Shown in pieces: positions 24,910 to 34,506 of a stretch of DNA of 64,000 nt (its first letter is position 1; each line of letters begins with the position of its first letter). Source of the DNA: Chitinophagales bacterium (GTDB lineage: Bacteria; Bacteroidota; Bacteroidia; Chitinophagales; Chitinophagaceae). The notes below the pieces were generated by a model, which worked only from the letters and a program-made list of their open reading frames with translations, had not been told where the DNA came from and did no database searches. The position numbers and the translations under genes were made by a program. The stretch spans positions 682,001 through 746,000 of the forward strand of contig JACJXP010000001.1 of the NCBI GenBank assembly GCA_020636575.1, written 5' to 3'.

Positions 24910-27900
24910 TTAAAAGTCAAAGTTGAAACCCAATGAGAATATTCTTGGTCTTGGATAAATATTGTTATCTACCCCACCATCCCCTGCATTCTCAGGGTCA
25001 AGGCCTTTGTATTTAGAGATAACAAATACATTCTGGATGCTTGCACCTATACGCATTGATGCTTTGTTTTTGAAAACTTTTCCAACATCATATCCTAAAT
25101 TGATATTATCCAAACGGAAGAAGGATGCATTCTCAATATAATAGTCAGACAAATACTGGTTATTTACAAACCGTGTATCGAGATAGTTCACCGATGCATT
25201 ACCGATGAAATTGATCGGATTCTTTATGGCCCTCAACACTCCACTATTGGAGAAATAGTTATTGTACAAATAATTACCTAAAGAAGCATGGCCTGCCAGG
25301 CTTAAACTAAATTCTTTGTAGGTCAGCTGTGTATTGAAACCAAGCAATACATCAGCAGCGGGTTTTTTATAAATATACCTGTCATCATCATTGATAATTC
25401 CATCCCTGTTAATATCCTCATATAAACCTTCAATCGGCTTATCATTATTATCATAAATCTGCTTATAGATGAGGTATGAATAAGGTGAATATCCAACAGC
25501 ATGTATACCCACATAGTTTCCGGTACCACCTGAAATACCACTCACCTGTTGTCCTTTAAAATTAGGATCGGGGTTCTTTAACAGGTTTGTGATCTCTGCC
25601 TCATTATAAGTATAGTTCACTCCAAAATCCCAGGTAAGATCATCTGTTTTAACAGGTGTTGTATTCAGGTTTACTTCCACACCTTTACTGATCACATTAC
25701 CTACGTTAGTAGTGATCCTGTTTACAAAGTTGGCACCTGCAGGTACATCTACTTCAGCCAGCAGGTCCTTTGTTTTTCTATAATAATAATCAACTGTACC
25801 ACTGATCCTGTTACCAAAGAAACCAAAGTCAAGTCCAATGTTGGAAGTTGCAGTAGTTTCCCATTTCAAATTAGGATCATACCCTTCCGGACGCAGATAA
25901 CTTATATATGTGCCTCCAAATAAATACTGAGCAGAATTATTACTCAAAGAATACCTAGGCAAATAAGAATAGTACCCTATTCCATCCTGCTGACCAGTCT
26001 CACCCCATCCTAAACGTAATTTAAGATCAGTCAATATATTAGAAGTTCTGAAGAAGTCTTCTTTTAATTTCCATGCCAATGCTATTGCAGGAAAGTATCC
26101 TACTCTGTCATTTGGATTCAGTTTAGAACTGGCATCACTTCTGATAGATGCAGTGATCAAATACTTATTAGCAATTGATAAATTAACCTGAGCCAGGTAA
26201 GATTCTAACCTGAAACGAGGGTTATCGTCAGGGAATGTTGGTTCAGAACCCTGGATTGTATCTTTCTTAGCCGGAGTATTAGGATCTGCAATAGCCCTGT
26301 AACTAAATGAAGGGTAGTTATACACTTTGGTAAGGAAATCCTGATAGCTATGCCCTACTAAAACATCAATCTTAGTGTTGATGCTTTTTACATTTTTCTC
26401 ATACTTAAGGAATACATCAGTGAGGCTATTTATTTTCTTTTGCTCATAGAATGTTTTCCGTCCCCCTGTTTTGTAATTTGTTGCAGAAACAGAGTCAATA
26501 TTATCGTTTCCGCTTCCACTCAGGTAATCAAGACCTAAATTCACTTTAATATGCAGATCCGGGAAAAAATGAAGTTTATAGTCTACTTCAATATTTCCGA
26601 GCACCCTGTTTACTGTAGAAGTATTGTCTCTGAGCATTAATAATCCCAGGGGATTTCTTGTTGCCAGATCGATCGGCAGGCCGTTGGTTTGAAGCCATTC
26701 ATAATAACCTCCCCATTCTTTATTTCCCGTAGTTACCGGTTGGGTAGGATCAAATGAAACTGCACCTCCATAAGCTCCTCCTTCATCTGCATAAACATAC
26801 TTGGTCTGGCTTGCTTTTACTGAAAAGTTCACTGCCAGATGGTTGTCCAGTAATTTTGGAGAAAGATTTATTGCCGTAGAGAACCGCTTGAAATTATCAG
26901 TCTTAATAATACCATCCTGGTTCAGGTAACCCAATGAAGCACGGAAAGGTAAATTACCTAATCCGCCACTTACACTCACGGTATTATCAAACCCAAATGC
27001 TGAGCGATATACCTGATCCTGCCAATCGGTATTTGCAGTACCCAATATATTCTGGTAAGTAGTAATACCAGTTTCTGCAGCATCTGCATTAATTATATCT
27101 CTAACCTGGTTTGCACTTAATACATCAACTGTTTTACCTACAGTTCCAACAGAGAATAAATTATTGTAATTGATCTTGAGTTTTCCTTTTACTCCTTTCT
27201 TTGTAGTTACGATAAGAACACCGTTTGATGCCCTGGAACCATATAAAGCTGTTGCGGATGCATCTTTAAGAACTGAAATGGATTCTATATCGTTCGGGTT
27301 TATCGTATTAAATACGTTACGGGAACCGGATACTCCATTTCCTTCTACGGGTACCCCATCGATTACTATCAGCGGATCATTACTTGCATTAAGAGAAGCC
27401 CCGCCACGAATACGGATACGGCTTCCGCCACCAGCAGCGCCACCACCTGTAGTGATCTGCAGACCGGCAGCTTTACCCTGTAATAGTTGTTCGGCTGAGT
27501 TAATGTTTCCCTTTTGGAAATCTTTTGATGTTATAGCAGTAACCGATCCGGTAAGATCGCCTCTTCTTCTTGTGCCATAGGATACAACCACCACTTCACC
27601 CAAGGAAGCGTTGGATAATACCATGACCACATCAACCGAGGTCCTGCCGTTAAGAGTTACTTCCTGTGTATTGTAACCCACAAAAGAAAATACCAGCACA
27701 GTTACACTTTCCGGAACACTAAAAGAATAGGTTCCATCCCCTTGCGACTGAGTAGCGATGGTACTTCCTTTAGCAGAAATAGTAACCCCTGCCAATGAAG
27801 ATCCATCCTTTGAATCAGTAAGTTTTCCTGTGATTACCTTGTTTTGTGCAAAAGAGACATGCACCACGAATGACAGCATCAGAACTGAGGCTGCCTTCAA

Positions 27901-27918
27901 AAAAGCTTTGAAAGACAT
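24910..27918 (-). CDS. SusC/RagA-family TonB-dependent glycan transporter
   Basis: A 1002-residue outer-membrane transporter, first gene of the galactan operon. The start at 27918 gives a signal peptide; an in-frame TTG two codons upstream is less likely. An N-terminal carboxypeptidase-regulatory-like domain (GKLTDSKDGSSLAGVTISAK) precedes the plug (ATALYGSRASNGVLIVTTKK, the SusC signature) and the 22-stranded barrel, ending in RPRIFSLGFNFDF. It should import galacto-oligosaccharides with SusD. Three palindromes lie directly upstream. Confidence 0.97.
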   Translation of the reverse strand: MSFKAFLKAASVLMLSFVVHVSFAQNKVITGKLTDSKDGSSLAGVTISAKGSTIATQSQGDGTYSFSVPESVTVLVFSFVGYNTQEVTLNGRTSVDVVMVLSNASLGEVVVVSYGTRRRGDLTGSVTAITSKDFQKGNINSAEQLLQGKAAGLQITTGGGAAGGGSRIRIRGGASLNASNDPLIVIDGVPVEGNGVSGSRNVFNTINPNDIESISVLKDASATALYGSRASNGVLIVTTKKGVKGKLKINYNNLFSVGTVGKTVDVLSANQVRDIINADAAETGITTYQNILGTANTDWQDQVYRSAFGFDNTVSVSGGLGNLPFRASLGYLNQDGIIKTDNFKRFSTAINLSPKLLDNHLAVNFSVKASQTKYVYADEGGAYGGAVSFDPTQPVTTGNKEWGGYYEWLQTNGLPIDLATRNPLGLLMLRDNTSTVNRVLGNIEVDYKLHFFPDLHIKVNLGLDYLSGSGNDNIDSVSATNYKTGGRKTFYEQKKINSLTDVFLKYEKNVKSINTKIDVLVGHSYQDFLTKVYNYPSFSYRAIADPNTPAKKDTIQGSEPTFPDDNPRFRLESYLAQVNLSIANKYLITASIRSDASSKLNPNDRVGYFPAIALAWKLKEDFFRTSNILTDLKLRLGWGETGQQDGIGYYSYLPRYSLSNNSAQYLFGGTYISYLRPEGYDPNLKWETTATSNIGLDFGFFGNRISGTVDYYYRKTKDLLAEVDVPAGANFVNRITTNVGNVISKGVEVNLNTTPVKTDDLTWDFGVNYTYNEAEITNLLKNPDPNFKGQQVSGISGGTGNYVGIHAVGYSPYSYLIYKQIYDNNDKPIEGLYEDINRDGIINDDDRYIYKKPAADVLLGFNTQLTYKEFSLSLAGHASLGNYLYNNYFSNSGVLRAIKNPINFIGNASVNYLDTRFVNNQYLSDYYIENASFFRLDNINLGYDVGKVFKNKASMRIGASIQNVFVISKYKGLDPENAGDGGVDNNIYPRPRIFSLGFNFDF

Positions 27919-27950
27919 AAGCAATCGTTAAGCGTTAGCAAATAGTTTAA

Positions 27951-27996
27951 GAAATACAAATTGTGTATTTCGTACACAATGTTAAAAATTTTTAAC
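27951..27996. promoter_or_regulatory. Three stacked palindromes upstream of susC
   Basis: Three perfect inverted repeats sit 33-78 nt before the susC ATG. GAAATACA (27951-27958) pairs with TGTATTTC (27964-27971), a 21-nt operator-like unit. It overlaps TTGTGTA (27961-27967) with TACACAA (27973-27979). GTTAAAAA (27981-27988) with TTTTTAAC (27989-27996) follows. The first two share half-sites, so binding to one could exclude the other. The bound protein is unknown; the Nudix-type regulator at 30726 is a candidate by proximity. Confidence 0.55.
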
Positions 27997-28201
27997 AACT
28001 TTAAAAAAAATTATTTTTTGTTTTTCAAAATTGTCTCCTATTTACGTCTGCTCTTAACTTGTAATATATAATCTAACTAATTGTTTTACAGTAATTAACA
28101 TATATCAACTGTTTTTGGTCAGGAGATTTTCGGAGTCAATAGTTTATTTTGCAATTTTTCAAGCATTCCTTACAATTTCATCCCAATTGAAACATCCGAT
28201 T

Positions 28202-29560
28202 ATGCGACGCATTATTATATTCTTACCCGTAACCCTTTTACTGATTACAGCCTGCAACAAAAAAGAAAACTACAAGGATGTTATCCATAACCCGGAACTA
28301 TATTCGGATGTTGTACATGAGCTAAATACTGTAGTGATGGGGAACAACTTTAGCCCCATTGTTGCTTCACGAAATTATATGTACGCATCTGTTGCAGCGT
28401 ACGAAGTAATTGCCGCAGGTTACCCGGATATGTATGAATCACTCGCCGGCCAGTTGCATGAACTCAACGCTAACAGCATTCCCAGGCCAGATACTACAAA
28501 GAAGATAGACTTTGAAATGGCTGCCATTATTGCCTTTTCCCGATTGGGAGAAGCTGTTACATTCCCGAAAGGCAGTATGTCATATTATATTGACAGCATT
28601 AAAGCATTGGCAAAAGATCATGGAATGACAGAATCCATGCTAAAAAATAGTATTGAATACGCCGATGCAGTTTCTGCAGTTATCCTTGACTGGAGTAAAA
28701 CCGATCTTTATAAAGAAACAAGAACATATCCTAAGTATAATGTCAGAGATGAGCCTGGCAGATGGGTTCCCACTCCTCCTGCTTATACTCCGGCCATGGA
28801 ACCACATTGGAATAAAATAAGGCCTTTAGTACTGGATAGTGCCGATCAGTTTACACCACCCCCTCCTCCAACATACGATCTAAATAATAAAAAAGGGAAA
28901 TACTATCAAGAAGTTATGTTAATCAAAAATGCGATTGATTCTCTTACAAAAGAGCAAAAACATATAGCTGACTTCTGGGACGACAATCCATTTAAACTGA
29001 ATGTAAGTGGTCATATCATGTTTGGTACTAAGAAATTCTCTCCCCCGGGTCATTGGATGAGTATTGCAGGTATCGCCGCTAAAAAAGCAAATTTTGATTT
29101 CCCCGCTACGGTTTATGCATATGCATTGCTGGCTATCACTCAATTTGACGCTTTTATTCACTGCTGGGACGAAAAATACAGGAGTAATTATGCCCGACCA
29201 GAAACAGTAATCAATAAATATATAGACCCTGACTGGTCTCCCTATCTTCAAACACCCCCATTCCCCGAATATACATGCGGTCATTCAACAGTATCAGCTG
29301 CAAATGCAGAAGCATTAACTTATGCACTGGGAGACAATTTCGCCTATACAGATACTTCTGAATTAGAATTTGGAATTGCGAGCAGGTCATATAAATCCTT
29401 CAGGGATGCTGCTGTCGAAAACAACTGGGCCCGTTTTTATGGTGGTATCCATTTTCACAACTCATGCATCATAAGTACTGAATATGGTAAAAAAGTCGGG
29501 GATTTTATTATAACCAAATTGAAAATGCGGAAAAAAGCCGGACATTTATCCGACAATTGA
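28202..29560 (+). CDS. Vanadium-dependent haloperoxidase / PAP2-type lipoprotein
   Basis: A 452-residue protein. The start at 28202 gives a lipoprotein signal (MRRIIIFLPVTLLLITAC); the upstream open frame lacks one. The C-terminal half has the three PAP2/vanadium-haloperoxidase motifs: NYARPETVI (about 328-336), TCGHSTVSAAN (about 358-368) and ARFYGGIHFHNSC (about 409-421). These residues bind vanadate or phosphate. Halide oxidation versus phosphatase activity cannot be decided from the sequence. The next gene, an outer-membrane protein, starts 11 nt downstream, so the two probably act together. Confidence 0.82.
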   Translation: MRRIIIFLPVTLLLITACNKKENYKDVIHNPELYSDVVHELNTVVMGNNFSPIVASRNYMYASVAAYEVIAAGYPDMYESLAGQLHELNANSIPRPDTTKKIDFEMAAIIAFSRLGEAVTFPKGSMSYYIDSIKALAKDHGMTESMLKNSIEYADAVSAVILDWSKTDLYKETRTYPKYNVRDEPGRWVPTPPAYTPAMEPHWNKIRPLVLDSADQFTPPPPPTYDLNNKKGKYYQEVMLIKNAIDSLTKEQKHIADFWDDNPFKLNVSGHIMFGTKKFSPPGHWMSIAGIAAKKANFDFPATVYAYALLAITQFDAFIHCWDEKYRSNYARPETVINKYIDPDWSPYLQTPPFPEYTCGHSTVSAANAEALTYALGDNFAYTDTSELEFGIASRSYKSFRDAAVENNWARFYGGIHFHNSCIISTEYGKKVGDFIITKLKMRKKAGHLSDN

Positions 29561-29571
29561 AACAAGACCAA

Positions 29572-30669
29572 ATGAAAGTTTTTCTTTCCGCTATTATTTG
29601 CCTGACGCTGTCAGCAACAAGCAGTAAGTTATTTTCTCAAGGATGTGTGGCAGTAAGAGGTTCCGGCGGTTCCTGTATGCTTCAGAATGAAACCCAATCC
29701 AAAGGATGGCAGTTTGCTACTTCTTCCAGGTACTTTCGTTCATACAAACACTTTCGTGGTAAACATGAAGAAAAAAACCGTGTAGAGGAAAATACCGAAG
29801 TAATCAATCATCAGTTTACGTTGGACCTCCTGGTATCCCGAAATTTTAATAACAGGTTCTCTATTGCTGCAGGATTTCCTGTTATTTCCAATACCCGATC
29901 ATCGAAATATGAGCATTATGGCAACAGCAGTTCAGATCCCAATGCAAGGCATACTACTAAAGCCTTTGGAATGGGTGACCTGAGAGTTACAGGTTACTAC
30001 TGGTTGATTGATCCCAAAAAATCACACAAAGGAAATATTCAGGCCGGACTGGGAATAAAACTTCCTACAGGAGATTATAAAGTAATGGACCATTTTTATA
30101 AAAGTGATGGTAGTATTCTGTTAGGACCTGTGGACCAGTCTATTCAGTTGGGCGATGGCGGAACAGGTTTTATTACTGAGCTGAATGCATTTTATAATCC
30201 TGGAATGAAAACCAGTATTTATGCTAATTTCTTTTACCTCATAAACCCCAGGGAACATAATGGAGTATCTACTGCCAGGGGAGGAACAAGTTCCACTTCA
30301 TCAATTCAGAATGGTAGTGATGTAATGAGTGTGCCCGACCAATACATGATAAGAGCCGGCCTCAGCTATTCGCCAGGTCATAAAAGTACTTTGTCAATTG
30401 GTTTAAGGGAAGAATGCATTCCTGTAAGAGATCTTGTTGGAGGCAGTAACGGTTTCAGAAGACCGGGCTATATTATTTCACTTGAACCATCATTTGCATT
30501 TCACTTCAAAAGATCTTCTGCTTTTATCTCGGTACCTGTAGCCCTTGTCAGAAATCGTACACAAAGTGTTCCTGACAAAATAAGAACAGATCTTACCGGG
30601 AACTATACACAAGGAGATGCTGCATTTGCTGATTACCTGATAAGTGCCGGATTTAGCATCAAGCTTTAA
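29572..30669 (+). CDS. Outer-membrane beta-barrel protein paired with the haloperoxidase
   Basis: A 365-residue exported barrel protein. ATG at 29572 gives the signal peptide (MKVFLSAIICLTLSATSS); an in-frame TTG at 29557 overlaps the preceding stop. The mature part starts with a Cys-containing segment (GCVAVRGSGGSC) and then repeats barrel strands (GDLRVTGYYWLI, IQAGLGIKLPTGDYK), ending FADYLISAGFSIKL. The GIKLPTGDY pattern is seen in transporter-like or MetA-pathway barrel proteins, but function is unknown. Confidence 0.65.
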   Translation: MKVFLSAIICLTLSATSSKLFSQGCVAVRGSGGSCMLQNETQSKGWQFATSSRYFRSYKHFRGKHEEKNRVEENTEVINHQFTLDLLVSRNFNNRFSIAAGFPVISNTRSSKYEHYGNSSSDPNARHTTKAFGMGDLRVTGYYWLIDPKKSHKGNIQAGLGIKLPTGDYKVMDHFYKSDGSILLGPVDQSIQLGDGGTGFITELNAFYNPGMKTSIYANFFYLINPREHNGVSTARGGTSSTSSIQNGSDVMSVPDQYMIRAGLSYSPGHKSTLSIGLREECIPVRDLVGGSNGFRRPGYIISLEPSFAFHFKRSSAFISVPVALVRNRTQSVPDKIRTDLTGNYTQGDAAFADYLISAGFSIKL

Positions 30670-30725
30670 ATACTTTATTCATTGTTTATAGGTAAAAAGG
30701 ATGTCGTGCTATATTTAAAATCTGA

Positions 30726-31418
30726 TTAAGTTTTCAGCTTTGATTTTAAAGTGTACAGCTTGCCGGGGCGATGCGAAAGATTTTTCTCCATTTCATTGAG
30801 ATCTTTTAGCCAACCCTTTAAAGATATCTTCTTTCTGAAATTTCTGCGATCTAACTCTACTCCTAAAATGGCTTCATATAATTCCTGCAATTGACGCAGC
30901 GAAAATTTTTCGGGGAGAAGATTGAATACGATAGGATGGTCTTCAATGCGTTCCCTTAACTGTTTGAGGCATGTCTCAAGTATAAGACTATGGTCAAATG
31001 CCAGCTTTCCCAGTTCGTTTATTGAATGCCAGTTCAGTTCGTTATGACTTAACTGAAGTTTATGATGACCTATATCGATCAATGAATAATAAGCAATGGT
31101 GATTACACGGCCAGATGGGTGACGGTTGATACTACCGAATGCATGGACCTGCTCCAGGTAAACATCATCCAAACCTGTTCTTTCTTTTAAAACCCTGTAT
31201 GAGGCTGCATCCAGATCTTCGCCGGGGCGGATCAGATCACCCAATAACGAATACATTCCCTCGAATTCTTTTAAATCCGACTTGATCAATAATACTTTTA
31301 ATTCTTTATCCTCATATCCGAATATTACGCAGTCAACAGATATCGCAATATTGAAATAATCTATATGGCTGATCTTCTCGGTTTCAGCCGTTTTAAGTAA
31401 CAAGTCTTTTTCCGCCAT
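30726..31418 (-). CDS. Nudix-type transcriptional regulator (NrtR/AraR-like)
   Basis: A 230-residue protein with an N-terminal Nudix-like domain (about 20-150; VDCVIFGYEDKELKVLLIKS, then YSLLGDLIRPGEDLDAAS in place of the usual Nudix box) and a C-terminal winged helix (about 160-225; FSLRQLQELYEAILG and RNFRKKISLKGWL). The catalytic Nudix box REXXEE is degraded (LKERTG), as in regulators that bind but do not hydrolyse. Family members in Bacteroidota regulate sugar use. It lies 19 nt downstream of the GH13 gene on the same strand, so they are probably cotranscribed. Effector and targets are inference. Confidence 0.85.
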   Translation of the reverse strand: MAEKDLLLKTAETEKISHIDYFNIAISVDCVIFGYEDKELKVLLIKSDLKEFEGMYSLLGDLIRPGEDLDAASYRVLKERTGLDDVYLEQVHAFGSINRHPSGRVITIAYYSLIDIGHHKLQLSHNELNWHSINELGKLAFDHSLILETCLKQLRERIEDHPIVFNLLPEKFSLRQLQELYEAILGVELDRRNFRKKISLKGWLKDLNEMEKNLSHRPGKLYTLKSKLKT

Positions 31419-31437
31419 GGCAAACCAGTTTTTAAAT

Positions 31438-34347
31438 TTACTGTATCATCAGTTTTACAGATCGGATGGCATTGGATGTTTGTATCTTAATTATATAGGT
31501 TCCGGCCGGCAAATGTCGAATTTTATCCGACAACTCCATTATATGATTACCTTTTGTCAGCGTACCTGAGAATATTCTTTGCACGGGTTGTCCTGCACTA
31601 TTTATTAATGATATATCTGCTTTTCCTGTTCCCGGCATATTGATCTCAAGAACAGATCCCTCATTGACAGGATTAGGATAAACCACAGCAAGTAACTTGT
31701 CTTCTTGCCCGGGAAGATCCAGGACAGGAGTAACTGCAATATTATTTACATTTCGATTAAGGTATACCCTATACTCCCCAGGTTGTAAAGTAATGTTTTG
31801 TGCACTTCCTGTAGCGCTGAATGTGACATCCTTAAAATAATCATACCATACCCCTGCTGAAGGGAAAGTGATCGTTGTAGACTGCACATTCACATCAAAG
31901 TTGCCAATAACAACAAGCATGGAAGAATCAGACGCACTACGTATGATCATATTCTTGATACCACCAGAAAGATTCCTGGTCAATGAAATATTGTTTGCAA
32001 TAAACAGATCTTTATACCAGGGATGAAAACGGAGCTTGTTCATTTTACTAAAAACATCGTGTAATGTTTTACGTTGAGACACCTGGAGATAACTCCAGAG
32101 GATAGGTTTTTTGTCTAACCTGCAGTTATTATCAATAGTACCGTTCTCGCAGCGATTGATTGACTGATCATAGCCCATCTCACCAAACTCCCATATCATC
32201 TTGGGGCCCGGTGCTGATAAAAAGAATGATGCGCATAATTCAATCCTCGTTAATGCCGTATTAAGATCTCTCGTATTATGAGACGGGTTTGAAGTATTTC
32301 CAAAATTCAGATTACGATACATCATTCTTTCCTCATCATGGCTTTCCATATAACCAACAAGGTGAGGTTTTGACCACCCTCGGACTGTATGCAGGTAACT
32401 TTCAAAATTGGAAGTATTTACCCAACCCATAGATGCTTCCGAGAAATTATAATTGGCATTACCCCATAGCATCATTCCATAATCAGAGAGTTCAGACTCT
32501 TCCGTGTTATCAGCAAAATGTTCGAGTATCAAATAACTTCCTGCTGATTTTGCCTGGCAGGTATCATAATATCCTTTTAAAATAGCCACCCTGTCTGCAT
32601 GATACTGTGCTATACAGGCTTCGTTCGTTTGACTGGCGCCACATTGAGTATTTTGTGTAAGACCTTTCGAAAGGTCAAAACGATAACCATCCAATTTATA
32701 CTCCTGTAACCAATGTCCCAATATACGGCCAGAAAAATATTTGGTAGCAGCGCTTTCATGATTAAAATCATTGAAAACACTATAAGGATGAGTGGCGGTA
32801 ACATTTAACCAGGGATTATTAGCTGCTGGCTGATTAGTAGCGCTGTTCCAGTATAATGCAGCCAAAGGGTTAAGTCCTGTTGTATGATTAAGTACAATAT
32901 CCATGATGACTGCAATCCCTTTACTATGGCAGGAATCAACAAACTCTTTTAATGAATTTTTAGGGCCATAATATTTATCAGGGGCAAAAAAGAAATCCGG
33001 GTTATATCCCCAGCTTTCATTTCCTTCAAATTCATTGAAAGGCATTATTTCGATAGCATTTATACCTAAGTTCTTGAGATAATTAAGGGTATCCTTTAAT
33101 GTTTTCCAGTCATGCGCTGCGAGGTAATCTCGTAATAGCAATTCATAAATAACAAGATTGCGTTTATCAGGGCGGTTGAAACTATTTATTGCCCAGGAGT
33201 AAGCCGGTGCTGCAGTCTGCAGCACACTTACTATTCCCGATGTTGATCCCGTTGGATATGGTTTCAGATTGGGATAAGTTACTGAAGTAATGAATCCATC
33301 ATTCCAGGGATCTAATACTTTTTCACAATAAGGTTCTCCCACTTTCAGGATTCCATCAACCAGGTATTGGAAGCCATATTCGGTACCGGGAGTTAAACCG
33401 GTAATGCGTAACCACCAGCGATTGCCATCTGGTGTTTTGTTCATTACATAATTATTCTGCTCCATCCAGTTACTTCCGGGAAATTCGCCGATCACAGATA
33501 CCCTGTTCTTTCCCGGGGCATACAAAACAAGGATAACTGATGTATCTCCCTGTTCGTAATTGATACCATCTCTTACGCCGGAAGGAAGGGGTAAAACAGG
33601 AGGAGTAATACCAATAAAAAATTGAAGAGTGTCCCGTTTTACAGACGAACCATTGTCGGCTTCTGCAATGATCATTTGGTTACCTCCCGTAGTTAAAACA
33701 GGATTTGCAGATATAGAGGTAGCTGCACTCGCCGATTGGATCTCGGTCCCATTCAAAAACAATTTCATTGTCGATGACTGGCTTGCCACAGCCGTGAGAG
33801 CAATATTATCTCCGATAGATTTTGTGATGGTTTCAGGGATTCTGTGATAATAAGGTTGATAAGGTGGTAAATCAAAACGAACAGATAACCCATTGTCATA
33901 AACCGGTACATACATATTGCCATTGTACACACTTACATCAGCATTTCTTTGAACCAGATTACCGGAAGCATCTCTAAAGAGTATAGCTATTGCTTTTATT
34001 ACTTCACTTCCATTAGTTACATTAAAAAAACTCCTGATATTGTTAATAGTATATGACCATTTATTGGTTCCGGCTGGTGCTGCCTGTCCATTTGCTGGCG
34101 TTGTACCCCATGTAAACAAAACATATTTCCAATCTCCTTCATTAGTACTTGCACTTGTTATCAAACCAATATGCACATACACATTTCCCGAATACCCCAG
34201 AAGCCCCTGGTTACCTTTTGTGGCATCCATAGTAATGGTAATGTTGTCATTATCTTTTGCAAAATCAGGAGCCCAGGTAAGAAGTTGGGCATTAACTATT
34301 GAATGCAGTGCAAATAACAACACTGCTACTGAAAAAAGTTTTCGCAT
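31438..34347 (-). CDS. Secreted GH13 alpha-amylase-family enzyme with T9SS sorting domain
   Basis: A 969-residue exported protein (start at 34347; signal peptide ending near SIVNAQ). N-terminal beta domains including a CBM48-like part (about 280-360) precede the GH13 barrel: DIVLNH (about 480), GYRFDLSKG (about 552; nucleophile Asp), ILEHF (about 607; acid/base Glu) and ESHDEER (about 670). The last ~80 residues (VVYPNPVNEGSVLEINMPG to the end) form a T9SS type A sorting domain, so the enzyme is displayed or released by type IX secretion. Substrate is an alpha-glucan by family; it is co-directional with the Nudix regulator. Confidence 0.93.
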   Translation of the reverse strand: MRKLFSVAVLLFALHSIVNAQLLTWAPDFAKDNDNITITMDATKGNQGLLGYSGNVYVHIGLITSASTNEGDWKYVLFTWGTTPANGQAAPAGTNKWSYTINNIRSFFNVTNGSEVIKAIAILFRDASGNLVQRNADVSVYNGNMYVPVYDNGLSVRFDLPPYQPYYHRIPETITKSIGDNIALTAVASQSSTMKLFLNGTEIQSASAATSISANPVLTTGGNQMIIAEADNGSSVKRDTLQFFIGITPPVLPLPSGVRDGINYEQGDTSVILVLYAPGKNRVSVIGEFPGSNWMEQNNYVMNKTPDGNRWWLRITGLTPGTEYGFQYLVDGILKVGEPYCEKVLDPWNDGFITSVTYPNLKPYPTGSTSGIVSVLQTAAPAYSWAINSFNRPDKRNLVIYELLLRDYLAAHDWKTLKDTLNYLKNLGINAIEIMPFNEFEGNESWGYNPDFFFAPDKYYGPKNSLKEFVDSCHSKGIAVIMDIVLNHTTGLNPLAALYWNSATNQPAANNPWLNVTATHPYSVFNDFNHESAATKYFSGRILGHWLQEYKLDGYRFDLSKGLTQNTQCGASQTNEACIAQYHADRVAILKGYYDTCQAKSAGSYLILEHFADNTEESELSDYGMMLWGNANYNFSEASMGWVNTSNFESYLHTVRGWSKPHLVGYMESHDEERMMYRNLNFGNTSNPSHNTRDLNTALTRIELCASFFLSAPGPKMIWEFGEMGYDQSINRCENGTIDNNCRLDKKPILWSYLQVSQRKTLHDVFSKMNKLRFHPWYKDLFIANNISLTRNLSGGIKNMIIRSASDSSMLVVIGNFDVNVQSTTITFPSAGVWYDYFKDVTFSATGSAQNITLQPGEYRVYLNRNVNNIAVTPVLDLPGQEDKLLAVVYPNPVNEGSVLEINMPGTGKADISLINSAGQPVQRIFSGTLTKGNHIMELSDKIRHLPAGTYIIKIQTSNAIRSVKLMIQ

Positions 34348-34506
34348 AACAAGCATTTTCACTTCAAAATCGTTAGCATTGTTTCATTACCCTTTTCCGG
34401 GAAATGGATACCGAAGATAATAAATATGTACCAACGACACATTAATTTATATTTTTCCCCGCTTTCCTAAGAAAAGTATTTTGATCTTTATTGTAATTTT
34501 CTTTTT

